Shown here in pieces: positions 7,354-15,689 of a stretch of DNA of 64,000 nt. This stretch comes from Nocardioides agri (GTDB lineage Bacteria > Actinomycetota > Actinomycetes > Propionibacteriales > Nocardioidaceae). Numbering within the stretch: position 1 is the stretch's first letter; each line of letters begins with the position of its first letter. The notes under the pieces were generated by a model that saw nothing but the letters and a program-made list of their open reading frames with translations, made no database searches and had not been told where the DNA came from. Position numbers and translations under genes: made by a program. The DNA is taken from assembly GCF_013778305.1 (NCBI RefSeq), contig NZ_JACEIC010000002.1:375708-439707 (forward strand), written 5' to 3'.

Positions 7354-10300
7354 TCACCCGGCCCTGGTGACGAGCCGGACCCGGAACGGCTGGCGGCCGA
7401 CGTTGGTGCGCAGAGTCAGCCGAGCCTTGCTCTTGCCCCGGTGCACAGGCGCGAAGCGGAGCAGCACGCTGCACGTGCCGTGCCCCTCGACCTTGCGACA
7501 GCCGTTGCGGAGCACCGTGAGACCGGAACCCTTCACGTTGGCCTTCTTGATGTGGAGCAGCCCGAGACCGGGGTTGGCCAGCTTGACCTTGACCGTCCGC
7601 TTCCCGCCCACGTGTGTGGCCGGCACTTTGACGGCCTTGACCGGCCGGGCGAGCTGGACGCCGGGCGTGAGCACCGTGCTGACCAGCACCGAGAGCCGCT
7701 GCATCGTCGTTGCCGTCGCGAGCGACCCGTCCTTGAGACCCGCCCGCCGCTCGGCCGCGAGGTCGCCGCCCAGCGCCGTGGCGAAGGCGTTCTCACGGTC
7801 CTTGGCGGCCGCCAGGATGGACTGCCAGGGCTCGACACCAGTGGCACGACTGGTCACGGCGGCGCTGTAGTACCAACTGCTGAGCCGCTTGGCGGCATCC
7901 TCGTCGAGCATCCGGGTGTCGCCGTTCAGCATCCCGGCGAGCATCTCGTCGGAGGCCAGAGCCACCGGCAACCCAGTCTGCACGTACGCGCGGAGGGCAG
8001 CCACGAGACCGGTCATCTGCGCAGCTGCGTCGCGCGTCGCGGCATCGGTCGTGAACGAGTTGCCCACGGCGGTCAGCTCGGCGCGCTGGTGGAACTCCAG
8101 GTGAGCCTTCGCGCCGGCCGTCAGCTGGTCGAGCAGGCCCTGGTCCGCCACGCTGACCGCGGTGTCGGCATCCAGTGCGGGCTCGACGCTGGTGATCCAG
8201 TTCGCCTGAACCAACGCCACAGGGTCGGGCTCGTCCGGGCACACCTGGTCGGGGTCGGTTGTGTCGACGCTGCACAGCGTGTAGCGGCGGAGGCCGACGC
8301 GCTGGGAGAGCAACGGCTTCCCGTTGAACTTCGAGCCAATCGTCGCGTAGAGCTCAGCGGTGGTGATCTCGCGCTTGCCGACGACCTTGTCCTCGTAGTC
8401 GTCCCACAGACCGCCCCGGCAGATGGTCAGCTTCCCCCGTCCGACCGCGCCGGGCGCGTAGCTCATGATCCGCACAGGCCCTGGGGCGATCCGCAGCGCC
8501 GTGCCCGCTGTGATCGGCAAGGTCCGCTGCGGCACCGGGATGCCGTCGCCGTCCAGGGCGCAACCCAAGGTGCTGAGGTCGGACGCGTACGGCAGCACCT
8601 GGTCGACGCCCCCGAACGGGTCGAGGTGCGCGGTCCTGGCGGCGTACGCCTTCTCGGTGTCGCTGATCGCCTGACCCAGAAGGGCGAGCGCCCCGTCGTA
8701 CTTCTGCAGGATGGTAGCGAACAGCGGGTTCAACGTGGCGTTCCCGTACGCCGTCGGGAGGCCGCCGCTGATGGCTCGCTCGAAGCCCTGGAGTTGCAAG
8801 CCGCTCGCCATCAGCGACCTCGCCTCGCTGCGCAGCGCATGGTCGTGCTGCGCCAGGCCCGGGTAGTCCAGGGCCAGGGTGAGGTAGGCACGAGCGCCGA
8901 GCATCCAGTCGTGCGCGTTGGCGAGGCGGTCGCTCGCGAGTGCGGGCAGACCCCAGCTCGTCGGCAGCAGGGCCAGGTAGTTGGCGTTCACGTCCAGCGC
9001 ATACGACGCCAGCTCCACGGCCACTCGCTCCGGCGAGTAGTCCCGCTGGGCGGGACCGCTCGAGGCCTCGTCGTATGCGTGCCTGGTCGCCCAGACGTAG
9101 TACTGGCTGCTCGCGTCGACGTAGTCGTCCGGCGGTAGGTCGTGGTGCGTGCGCCGGCGGTAGCCGAGCGCGGAGTCCACCGCGTTCCAGAACGGGCGGC
9201 GGAAGCCGTCGCTGAGCGAGCTCCACAGCCCGCCCTCCAGGTTGGTCAGCTGGTCGTGCAGCTTGACCAGCTGGTTCTGCGTGTCGGTGACTCCCCCCAG
9301 GATCTGGTCGGTCTTCCAGTCGAGGTTGGCGAACGCCGTCATCATCTCTGAGTACACCGTGTTCAGGGTGTGGTCGATGTGGTCGAAGCGCTCGGTCATC
9401 ACCTTGCCGAGGTCCGCCACCTGCTTCTGCAGCTGCCCGATCGCCTCCAGGATCTGCTGGTTGGCGTCCTTGGCTCCCGTGAAGACCGGGATGAGCGCGA
9501 ACACGGCGCCGATGATGTTGCCGGTCAGCGCGGCTCCCGCGACCGAGCCGAGGGCGTTTCCGAGCCCGCCCATCTTCGAGGCGAGCTCGGCGAACTTCGA
9601 GACCGAGGTGGCGACCTGGATCACCGCGGTGCCGACGGCCGAGACCACCTTGGCACCCTTGGGGTCACCGAGCCCGATGAGCGAGGACAGGATGAACAGG
9701 CCAGAGTTCGCCGCAGCGATGACCTGCTGCTCGGCCTGGGCCTTGGCGGCCGCGGCGGCCTGCTCCTGCTGGCGCAGGGAGATGTCCTTGACGTAGGCCA
9801 GGATGTCCTTCTGCACACCGGCCAGGTGGGCCAATGTGGCCTGGGCCTGCGCCTGCTGTTGCCTGACCGCATCGAGATTGGCGGTGACCAGCGCCGTGAG
9901 GTCGCTCAACTGCGCCTTGATCTGGCCGTTGCTCTGTGTCAGGCGCTGGACTTCCCGGAGGATGAGGAGGTTCGGGTTGTGCTCGAGAAGCTCGTCCACC
10001 GTGGCGGAGGTCGGCGCCGTCCGGGCGGCGAAGAGCAGGTTCTGGGCGGTCCGGAACAACGGGTTGCCGTCCTTGGCTTCGTCATAGACCTTGCTGAGCG
10101 TCCCCCACGATGTCGTGTACACGCCGGAGGCCATCGCCGACAAGTCCGTTGTCGCCGTCAGCTGCTGGATGGCGTCGGGGTTGGTGATCGTCGTCTGGTT
10201 GGAGAAGTACTGGAAGGTGACCTTGGCTGCGTCCACGGCGACGTCGAGGTACGGGTTTTCCACGGCGACCTTCTGGATGATCCCCAGCAGGCCGGGCACG

Positions 10301-10650
10301 ACGGCGTCACCGGCCGCGCCGAAGCCGAGCAGTCCGTTGGGCGCTGCGGTGTCCACCGCCTTCATCAAGGCATTCATCTGCTTCGCAGCGTCCACCGGCG
10401 ACAGGTTCGGATCGCTTCGGTACATCTGCAGCAACGTCTGCTCGTAGAACGCCAGCTTCACGCCCTCGACGCCCTGGTTCTGGAAGTAGGCGTTGGCAAT
10501 CCAGTCCACCTTCGCGGCCTGGACCCTGATCACGGCACCGCCGTCGGCGTACGACGCCGGCGGCAGTTGCGAAGCGAGCAAGCCCATGACCAGGACGGCG
10601 ACGGGCACCAGTCCGGCCAGACGCCTCTTGCCCCGTGCTCTCGTGCCCAT
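7354..10650 (-). CDS. Large exported protein with coiled coil - hydrophobic hairpin - coiled coil core (pore-former-like) and C-terminal Ig/ASH-like domain
   Basis: A 1098-residue protein. Residues 1-36 are a signal peptide (RARGKRR then a hydrophobic core, cut near SYA). Residues about 228-310 are a long Gln/Ala-rich amphipathic helix. Residues 311-392 are a Gly/Ala/Val-rich hydrophobic block ('SGLFILSSLIGLG', 'GTAVIQVATSV', 'NIIGAVFALIPVF'). Residues 396-475 are a second long amphipathic helix. Helix-hydrophobic hairpin-helix is the arrangement of alpha-helical pore-forming proteins of the Hbl/YaxA/Cry6 type. Residues 480-960 are mostly helical with four Cys and no family I recognise. The last 85 residues look like a beta-sandwich ('VKLANPGLGLLHIKKANVKG...GTCSVLLRFAP'), as in choice-of-anchor or ASH domains. 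ATG 10650 has GGGAGAG just upstream. Function as a toxin is inference only. Confidence 0.75.
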   Translation of the reverse strand: MGTRARGKRRLAGLVPVAVLVMGLLASQLPPASYADGGAVIRVQAAKVDWIANAYFQNQGVEGVKLAFYEQTLLQMYRSDPNLSPVDAAKQMNALMKAVDTAAPNGLLGFGAAGDAVVPGLLGIIQKVAVENPYLDVAVDAAKVTFQYFSNQTTITNPDAIQQLTATTDLSAMASGVYTTSWGTLSKVYDEAKDGNPLFRTAQNLLFAARTAPTSATVDELLEHNPNLLILREVQRLTQSNGQIKAQLSDLTALVTANLDAVRQQQAQAQATLAHLAGVQKDILAYVKDISLRQQEQAAAAAKAQAEQQVIAAANSGLFILSSLIGLGDPKGAKVVSAVGTAVIQVATSVSKFAELASKMGGLGNALGSVAGAALTGNIIGAVFALIPVFTGAKDANQQILEAIGQLQKQVADLGKVMTERFDHIDHTLNTVYSEMMTAFANLDWKTDQILGGVTDTQNQLVKLHDQLTNLEGGLWSSLSDGFRRPFWNAVDSALGYRRRTHHDLPPDDYVDASSQYYVWATRHAYDEASSGPAQRDYSPERVAVELASYALDVNANYLALLPTSWGLPALASDRLANAHDWMLGARAYLTLALDYPGLAQHDHALRSEARSLMASGLQLQGFERAISGGLPTAYGNATLNPLFATILQKYDGALALLGQAISDTEKAYAARTAHLDPFGGVDQVLPYASDLSTLGCALDGDGIPVPQRTLPITAGTALRIAPGPVRIMSYAPGAVGRGKLTICRGGLWDDYEDKVVGKREITTAELYATIGSKFNGKPLLSQRVGLRRYTLCSVDTTDPDQVCPDEPDPVALVQANWITSVEPALDADTAVSVADQGLLDQLTAGAKAHLEFHQRAELTAVGNSFTTDAATRDAAAQMTGLVAALRAYVQTGLPVALASDEMLAGMLNGDTRMLDEDAAKRLSSWYYSAAVTSRATGVEPWQSILAAAKDRENAFATALGGDLAAERRAGLKDGSLATATTMQRLSVLVSTVLTPGVQLARPVKAVKVPATHVGGKRTVKVKLANPGLGLLHIKKANVKGSGLTVLRNGCRKVEGHGTCSVLLRFAPVHRGKSKARLTLRTNVGRQPFRVRLVTRAG

Positions 10651-11214
10651 GTCTCTCCCTTTCCTGCCGCTCCCCCGCGACGTCCATGGCCGCGACTGGG
10701 TCCGCGGCCCTTCGACTCTGGCCGCGAGGGGCGCGGCACAACAGGGAGATGTCCCGCTGGCCGGTGCGGGAAATCCCTCGAAGCGTGAGCGGGGGCGGGC
10801 TGGAGGCGACGTCGCCGGATCCGTCCCTGGTGGCGGTCAACCAGGCGCCGGCGTTCAGGCTGCCTGTCACGCGCCGGGCGCCGGAAGCCCGTCGAGCGTA
10901 GTCGGGCTGAGAATGGTGTCCACGAGGGAGGGACGCTTCAGAGCCAACGGGCCACCAGCCCCGTCAAGCCTGGTCCTGCGTCCGGGACCGTCCTACCTGA
11001 CTGGCACCGCGTTCTGGAACACGGCCGCTGGCCGCGTCAGCGGCACCGGTGCGGCGGGTATCGAGCACGTCTGCCCGGGGTGAACTCAATGATTCGTCGA
11101 ACTCGCCGGGGTGGCTGAACGTGACCGGGACCTCCAGGGCCGGCGCCATCAGGGCTGCTCAGGCGCTGGCGCATCCGCCGACGGCTGGGTGGCCGGCTCT
11201 GCGGTCTCGGTGGC
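10651..11214. other. Intergenic 564 bp holding the promoter region of the large exported protein
   Basis: Both flanking genes are on the minus strand, so this must hold the promoter of the gene starting at 10650 and the 3' end of the response-regulator operon. I see no convincing gene. The 15-bp motif at 10766 is the one notable element. Confidence 0.4.
10766..10780 (+). promoter_or_regulatory. Candidate operator GCGGGAAATCCCTCG (copy 1)
   Basis: The site contains a GGGA-AA-TCCC inverted repeat. It matches 14 of 15 bases of the element at 14560-14574, on the other side of the two-component system. It lies 116 bp upstream of the exported-protein start at 10650. Confidence 0.35.
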
Positions 11215-11868
11215 TCAGGTGCTGGCGTCGCGCAGCCATTCGATCGCGGCGAGCACGCGCCGGTTGTCGTCGGGGGTGTCCGGAAGACCTAGATTCTGGA
11301 AGATCCCGGCGATGTAGTGCTCGATGGTCTTCGGGTGCAGGTGGAGCTGCCGGGCGATGCCGACGTTGGAACGGCCCTCGGCGATCAGCTGAAGGACCTG
11401 CCTCTCCCGCTCAGTGAGCCTGCCGAGTGTCGTGGCGTGCCGCTCACGCGCGAGAAGCCGCTGGATGATCTCCGGGTCGATGACGCTCTCCCCCGCAGCG
11501 ATGCGGCGCAGGGCGTCCTGGAGCGTCGCGGTGTCGCTCACCCGGTCCTTGAGCAGATAGCCGATGGAGCGCGTGGTGATGTCGAGGAGTTGGGCGGCGT
11601 AGGCTGTCTCCGCGTAGGTGGAAAGGACCAGCAATCCCAGCTCAGGTATGAGTTCTCGCAACCGAGCTGCTGCCTGGATGCCTTCGGAGGTGAACGTCGG
11701 CGGCATCCGGACGTCCAAGATCACGACGTCGACCGGGACCTCGGCAATGCGCGCCAGCAGCTGGTCGACGTCGCCAGCCTGGAAGACGACCTCGACCCCC
11801 GCGCTGGCCAGGAGCATGGTCAGCCCATCGCGAAACAGCGCGGAGTCGTCGACGATTCCTATCCGCAT
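11215..11868 (-). CDS. NarL/LuxR-type response regulator
   Basis: A 217-residue protein. The receiver domain (residues 1-120) has the acidic pair in 'IVDDS', the phospho-acceptor Asp in 'VVILDVRMPP' (near residue 53), 'STYAE' and the Lys in 'YLLKDRV'. The C-terminal LuxR helix-turn-helix (about 150-215) reads 'LTERERQVLQLIAEGRSNVGIARQLHLHPKTIEHYIAGIF'. ATG 11868 overlaps the end of the kinase gene by 10 bases, so the two are translationally coupled. It is the DNA-binding output of the sensor encoded just upstream; the flanking GCGGGAWATCCCTCG elements are candidate targets. Confidence 0.92.
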   Translation of the reverse strand: MRIGIVDDSALFRDGLTMLLASAGVEVVFQAGDVDQLLARIAEVPVDVVILDVRMPPTFTSEGIQAAARLRELIPELGLLVLSTYAETAYAAQLLDITTRSIGYLLKDRVSDTATLQDALRRIAAGESVIDPEIIQRLLARERHATTLGRLTERERQVLQLIAEGRSNVGIARQLHLHPKTIEHYIAGIFQNLGLPDTPDDNRRVLAAIEWLRDAST

Positions 11869-13598
11869 GGCAGCTCCGCCACCAGGCGAGTGCCGACGCC
11901 GACCGTGCTGCGGACGGTGAGTCGACCCCCGGCGGCTTCCACGCGGTCGCGGATCCCGCGCACCGTGCCTCCCGCGGTCAAGTAGGTCGACCCCTGGCCG
12001 TTGTCGGTGACGTCGACGACGAGACTGTTGTCCTTCTCGTACACACGCAGTCGGACCGTGCACTCGCCCGCGTGCTTGCAGGCATTGGACATGGCCTCGC
12101 AGGCGATGAAGTAGGCGGTGCTCTCCAGGTCTGGGGGCCACCGGCGGTCCGGCACGTCACGTGTCACTTCGAGGGGCAGCCGCTCGGTCACCGCCTCGAG
12201 GGCGGAGGCGAGCCCTGACTGCGTCAGGGCAACGGGGTAGAGGCCACGAGCAAGATCGCGGAGCTCTTCGAGTGCGTGCTGGAGCTCCACGCGCGCGGCG
12301 TCGATCGACATGGTGGTCTCGGGGTCCTCGACGGTGTTGGCGAGGGCGCCGAGCCGCATCCCGAGGCCGAGGAGCCGCTGCTGGGCACCGTCGTGCAGGT
12401 TCCGCTCGAGCCGACGACGCTCCTCGAGACCAGTGTGGACCAGTCGCGTCTGGATGGTGCGCACCTCCACCAGCCGGGCGCGGAGGCTCGCTTGCAGACG
12501 GGCGTTCTCCAAGGCGAGCCGGCTGACCGCCACAGCAGCGTCCACCAGCTGGTGGTGCCGCTCGAGGCTGATGTCGGTCAGGACGACGGCCATCGGGGCG
12601 CCGTGGCTATCGCTGACGAAGGCCAACAACCTGTCATGGGGATCCGGCAGCGTGCCCGCAGCACCGGCGGCGTCGACGTAGGTGTCCTGCTCCGGCACCC
12701 AGAACCAGACCTCGAGTCCGGGGTCGCCGAGCGCTCGCCGCAGCGCGTCCCGCACCTCTTCGATCGAGACCGGGCCGTGGAGATCGGAGGCGAGGGTCGC
12801 GACGTCGCCCCGCTCGAGCCGCATCCGGAGGGCGGACAGCGCGAACGCCGCGGACACGGCCACCGCGGCGTACGCCCGGACGCCCTCCATGACCTGCGGA
12901 CCCACTCCCGGCAGCTGATCGTCGGCCAGCCGGAGGGAGATCATCACGGTGGTGATGCCCGCAGTGACCAGGATCGGGCTGAGCGTACGACGCTCGATGA
13001 AGCCGAGCCGGCGCCAGCGCCGCACGAGCAAGACCAGGAAGATCGGGCCGGCGACCGTCCACACGATCCAGCGCAACTCCCACAGAGCGTCGTTCAGCGC
13101 CGGAGCGCGGATGAGCGTCGGCCATGGACCGTCCGCCAGCTCCGAGGTCTGCCAGTCGGCACGGGTGCCGGTCAGGATGATCGCGAGCTGGACAGCGCCG
13201 AGTATCGCCGCGGTCACGCCGACGAACCACCGTCCCCACACGTCGAGGGCGCTGCTCGGATATCGCAACAGCACGGCGGCGGCGACGAGCTGGGTGAAGC
13301 CACCGATCCACAGCAGCACTGGCGTCAGCGCCCCCACGTCACGGCTCGCGACCTGGTCGCACACCCAGATCAGGGTCAGGACGGCGAAGAGCACGGCGTT
13401 GCCACTCTGGCCACCCTCGAGGCCGAGCAACGTGGCGGTGACCGCGAAGCCGACGGCGATCAGGACACCGCCCATGGCCAGCCACGCGCTGTCCCCGCCT
13501 GGTCGGAACTCGCCCCAGGATGCCAGAGCGGCTACTCCGCCGAGCCAGAGCAACGTGGTCGCGGTTCTCGTACCGACGCTCACGACTCGAGTGTCCAT
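11859..13598 (-). CDS. Membrane histidine kinase, LiaS/NarX-like (HisKA_3)
   Basis: A protein of about 579 residues. The N-terminal 280 residues hold about eight hydrophobic helices. A GAF-like stretch (about 290-400) follows, then the dimerisation helix with the phospho-acceptor His in 'RRLERNLHDGAQQRLLGLG'. The C-terminal HATPase_c domain has an N-box 'EAMSNACKHA', a G1 box 'VDVTDNGQG' and 'GGTVRGIRDRVEAAGG'. The start ATG 13598 has only weak ribosome-site signal; an in-frame GTG about 48 bases upstream is an alternative. It is co-transcribed with the response regulator, and exported proteins lie on both sides. Confidence 0.88.
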   Translation of the reverse strand: MDTRVVSVGTRTATTLLWLGGVAALASWGEFRPGGDSAWLAMGGVLIAVGFAVTATLLGLEGGQSGNAVLFAVLTLIWVCDQVASRDVGALTPVLLWIGGFTQLVAAAVLLRYPSSALDVWGRWFVGVTAAILGAVQLAIILTGTRADWQTSELADGPWPTLIRAPALNDALWELRWIVWTVAGPIFLVLLVRRWRRLGFIERRTLSPILVTAGITTVMISLRLADDQLPGVGPQVMEGVRAYAAVAVSAAFALSALRMRLERGDVATLASDLHGPVSIEEVRDALRRALGDPGLEVWFWVPEQDTYVDAAGAAGTLPDPHDRLLAFVSDSHGAPMAVVLTDISLERHHQLVDAAVAVSRLALENARLQASLRARLVEVRTIQTRLVHTGLEERRRLERNLHDGAQQRLLGLGMRLGALANTVEDPETTMSIDAARVELQHALEELRDLARGLYPVALTQSGLASALEAVTERLPLEVTRDVPDRRWPPDLESTAYFIACEAMSNACKHAGECTVRLRVYEKDNSLVVDVTDNGQGSTYLTAGGTVRGIRDRVEAAGGRLTVRSTVGVGTRLVAELPCG

Positions 13599-13636
13599 CC
13601 GGCGGCCCTGCGTCGTAAACGCCGAGAACGCGAGGC

Positions 13637-14464
13637 TCACGACGGTACGACGGTGAAGTTGACGATCTGGCCCGATGTGCCGGAGTCGATGCTCACCGGC
13701 AGTCCGCCGCTGCCGTCGGCCTGGCAGATCAGGTTCTCGTCGAGCATGACCTCGGTCTCCTCGCACAGCAGCGTGGCGACCGGGATCTGAAGCGTGAGTC
13801 CGTATCCGCCCTCATCGTTGGTGGTCACGGTTTGGTTCTGGCTGCCGAACTTCGCCTCGATGATCATGCCGGCCACGGGGTGTCCATCCTGGGTCACGAA
13901 TCCACAGACGGTGTAGCCACCTGCGCGGCACTGCTCCTCCGCGCTCCCGCCTCCGCCATCATCGGTTCGTGGTGTCGTGGTCGGCGCCTCCCACTGCCGG
14001 GCGACGAAGTCGAGCTCGACGTCGCCTGGCACGGTGATCTCGGTGGACGTCCGTCCGTCGCTCAGTGTGCAGTCGCCGCCGAGGTTCGTGCAGGTCGCCG
14101 TCCACGTTCCGTCGTCGAGCTCGACCGAGTAGGTGCCGTCATCGTCAGACATCGCGGTGACCTCGGCGCCGCCTGCCGCCGGCGCGAAGGCGACGACGAC
14201 CATCCCGAGCGGGACGCCGTCCTCATCAAGGACCGCGCCGGAGACGGTGCCGGACACGCTCCCGGACAGGCTGCCGGAGATGCTCCCGGACACGCTCTCG
14301 TCCACGGTCGTCGGAGACGCGTGTGTCGGGTCGGCCTCTGGAAGGTCCTCGCTCGAGTCGGAGCCGCAGGCACCGAGCCACAGCGGCAGGGTCAGTGCCG
14401 CTGCCGCGGCACAACGCGGCGCACAGCGGGCTCGGCCTCGACGAGGGCGTGGTGACGGGAACAT
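13637..14464 (-). CDS. Lipoprotein with carboxypeptidase-regulatory-like domains
   Basis: A 275-residue protein with a lipoprotein signal ending in the lipobox 'LWLGAC', so it should be lipid-anchored at the outer face of the membrane. A low-complexity linker follows with a five-fold 'SGxxSGxxSGxx' repeat (about residues 58-78). Two beta-sandwich modules then resemble CarboxypepD_reg domains ('GAVLDEDGVPLGMVVVAF...DGTYSVELDDGTW' and 'CGFVTQDGHPVAGMIIEA...DEGGYGLTLQIP'). ATG 14464 has GGGAGGA six bases upstream. It lies just upstream of the kinase gene on the same strand (38 bp gap) and may share its transcript, which would suggest a role in sensing (inference). Confidence 0.78.
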   Translation of the reverse strand: MFPSPRPRRGRARCAPRCAAAAALTLPLWLGACGSDSSEDLPEADPTHASPTTVDESVSGSISGSLSGSVSGTVSGAVLDEDGVPLGMVVVAFAPAAGGAEVTAMSDDDGTYSVELDDGTWTATCTNLGGDCTLSDGRTSTEITVPGDVELDFVARQWEAPTTTPRTDDGGGGSAEEQCRAGGYTVCGFVTQDGHPVAGMIIEAKFGSQNQTVTTNDEGGYGLTLQIPVATLLCEETEVMLDENLICQADGSGGLPVSIDSGTSGQIVNFTVVPS

Positions 14465-14559
14465 GACAGGTCCTCCCGGGGAGCGAACGGTCCGATACGA
14501 GGTCCCCACCCTCGGTCCGGCGGCCGGTCCTTGACGACGGGGCAGACCCGCCGACCCGA

Positions 14560-14574
14560 GCGGGATATCCCTCG
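14560..14574 (+). promoter_or_regulatory. Candidate operator GCGGGATATCCCTCG (copy 2)
   Basis: The site contains the perfect palindrome GGGATATCCC. It lies in the 195-bp divergent gap between the lipoprotein (starts 14464) and the secreted protein (starts 14660). Fourteen of 15 bases match the element at 10766. Confidence 0.38.
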
Positions 14575-14659
14575 TCATTCGACGGGCTGTCCCCGTGGCA
14601 GCTGGGAGTCTCCGAGCGGGAGATTCGTCGGAGCAAGCCCGACGCCCGGAGGCATCACC

Positions 14660-15502
14660 ATGAACCTCGCTCACCCGCACTGGCCCGGCCCCGTGCGCCG
14701 TGTCCTGACCACGGCTGCGGCGGTGAGTCTCGCCGCCGGCATGCTCGGTCTGGCGCCCGTGGCCGTGGCGCCCGTGGCCGTGGCGGCTGGACCGTCGACC
14801 ACCGCACATGGGGCCGCGCCGCCACGGCGAGTCGCCGGCGTGGTCGTCAACTCCGCCGGCCGCCGCCTGACCAACCTCCGGATGGACCTCGTCGCGCGCG
14901 GCGTGGGCGGCGGGAAGGACCGCTTCGCTGTCCGGACCGACTACCTGGGCAGGTTCCGTCTGCCGGTGCTCGCCAAGCGTTTCGTGGCGACTCGCTGGAC
15001 GGCGTCCGCGTACTTCCCCTGGTACGACAACAGCTACTGGCAGCGCGACCTCAACACCCTGAGCAACCGGTCCACCCGCCTGGTCTTCCGGGCAGACGTC
15101 ACCAACCGAGGGGCCGGCAGCCTTGCGGACTCTGTGTACGTACGACCACGTGACCAGGCCGGGTGCACCTCGCTGTGGGCGGATCCGGCGTACGTCGCCT
15201 CCGACCCGGGCACCGAGACGGTCACACTGCACTTCGTGCCCGTCTACCACCTGGTCGACGGCTCCACGACAGACGCCAAGATCGTGACCTTCCCGTCCTC
15301 GAGTCTCTGCGACTTGACCGACATCGCGTTGCCAGCCGGCGCTTGGCGAGTCTTTGGGATGACCGACGGCAACCGACCGCTTGCCTTCGCGACCGACGAG
15401 ACCGACACCCATCCATCCGTCAGGCTGCTCACGCTCTTCGACCATCCGATGTCCAGCAGCGACGAGCTGCAGTACCTGGACATCCGATGGGCGACGGAGT
15501 AG
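14660..15502 (+). CDS. Secreted protein with carboxypeptidase-regulatory-like N-terminal fold
   Basis: A 280-residue protein with a long signal peptide (residues 1 to about 43) ending in a short duplication ('VAPVAVAPVAVAA'). Residues 55-140 have the 'VAGVVVNSAGRRLTNLRMDLV...TDYLGRFRLPVL' pattern of a CarboxypepD_reg-like beta-sandwich. The remainder is unrecognised, with two Cys. ATG 14660 is preceded by GGAGG at a good distance. It is divergent from the lipoprotein gene, which carries similar modules; the two may act together at the cell surface (inference). Confidence 0.72.
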   Translation: MNLAHPHWPGPVRRVLTTAAAVSLAAGMLGLAPVAVAPVAVAAGPSTTAHGAAPPRRVAGVVVNSAGRRLTNLRMDLVARGVGGGKDRFAVRTDYLGRFRLPVLAKRFVATRWTASAYFPWYDNSYWQRDLNTLSNRSTRLVFRADVTNRGAGSLADSVYVRPRDQAGCTSLWADPAYVASDPGTETVTLHFVPVYHLVDGSTTDAKIVTFPSSSLCDLTDIALPAGAWRVFGMTDGNRPLAFATDETDTHPSVRLLTLFDHPMSSSDELQYLDIRWATE

Positions 15503-15689
15503 CTCCTCACGCCGTCGACCCACCACCAACCAGGCTCCGCTATCGCCTCAACGCGAGGCAGGAAGCCGCGTCCTCGAGCTGCTCGGGCAACCCGGGTGGA
15601 TCCCCCCGACGCCGCACCGGCGACCGCGAAGGCGAAGCCCAGGAGCAAGACCCTCCGGGCCAGCACCGCCAATTGCTGAAAGGGCAATC

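Noticed and set aside
7115..7474. A minus-strand frame with a C-terminal hydrophobic helix, possibly a wall anchor for the large exported protein after a frameshift
   Set aside because: The exported protein already ends cleanly with a complete beta-sandwich, and no LPXTG-like motif or slippery site is visible.
12276..13790. Long plus-strand frame opposite the kinase gene
   Set aside because: The minus-strand frame shows clear histidine kinase motifs and couples to the regulator; the plus frame is a shadow.
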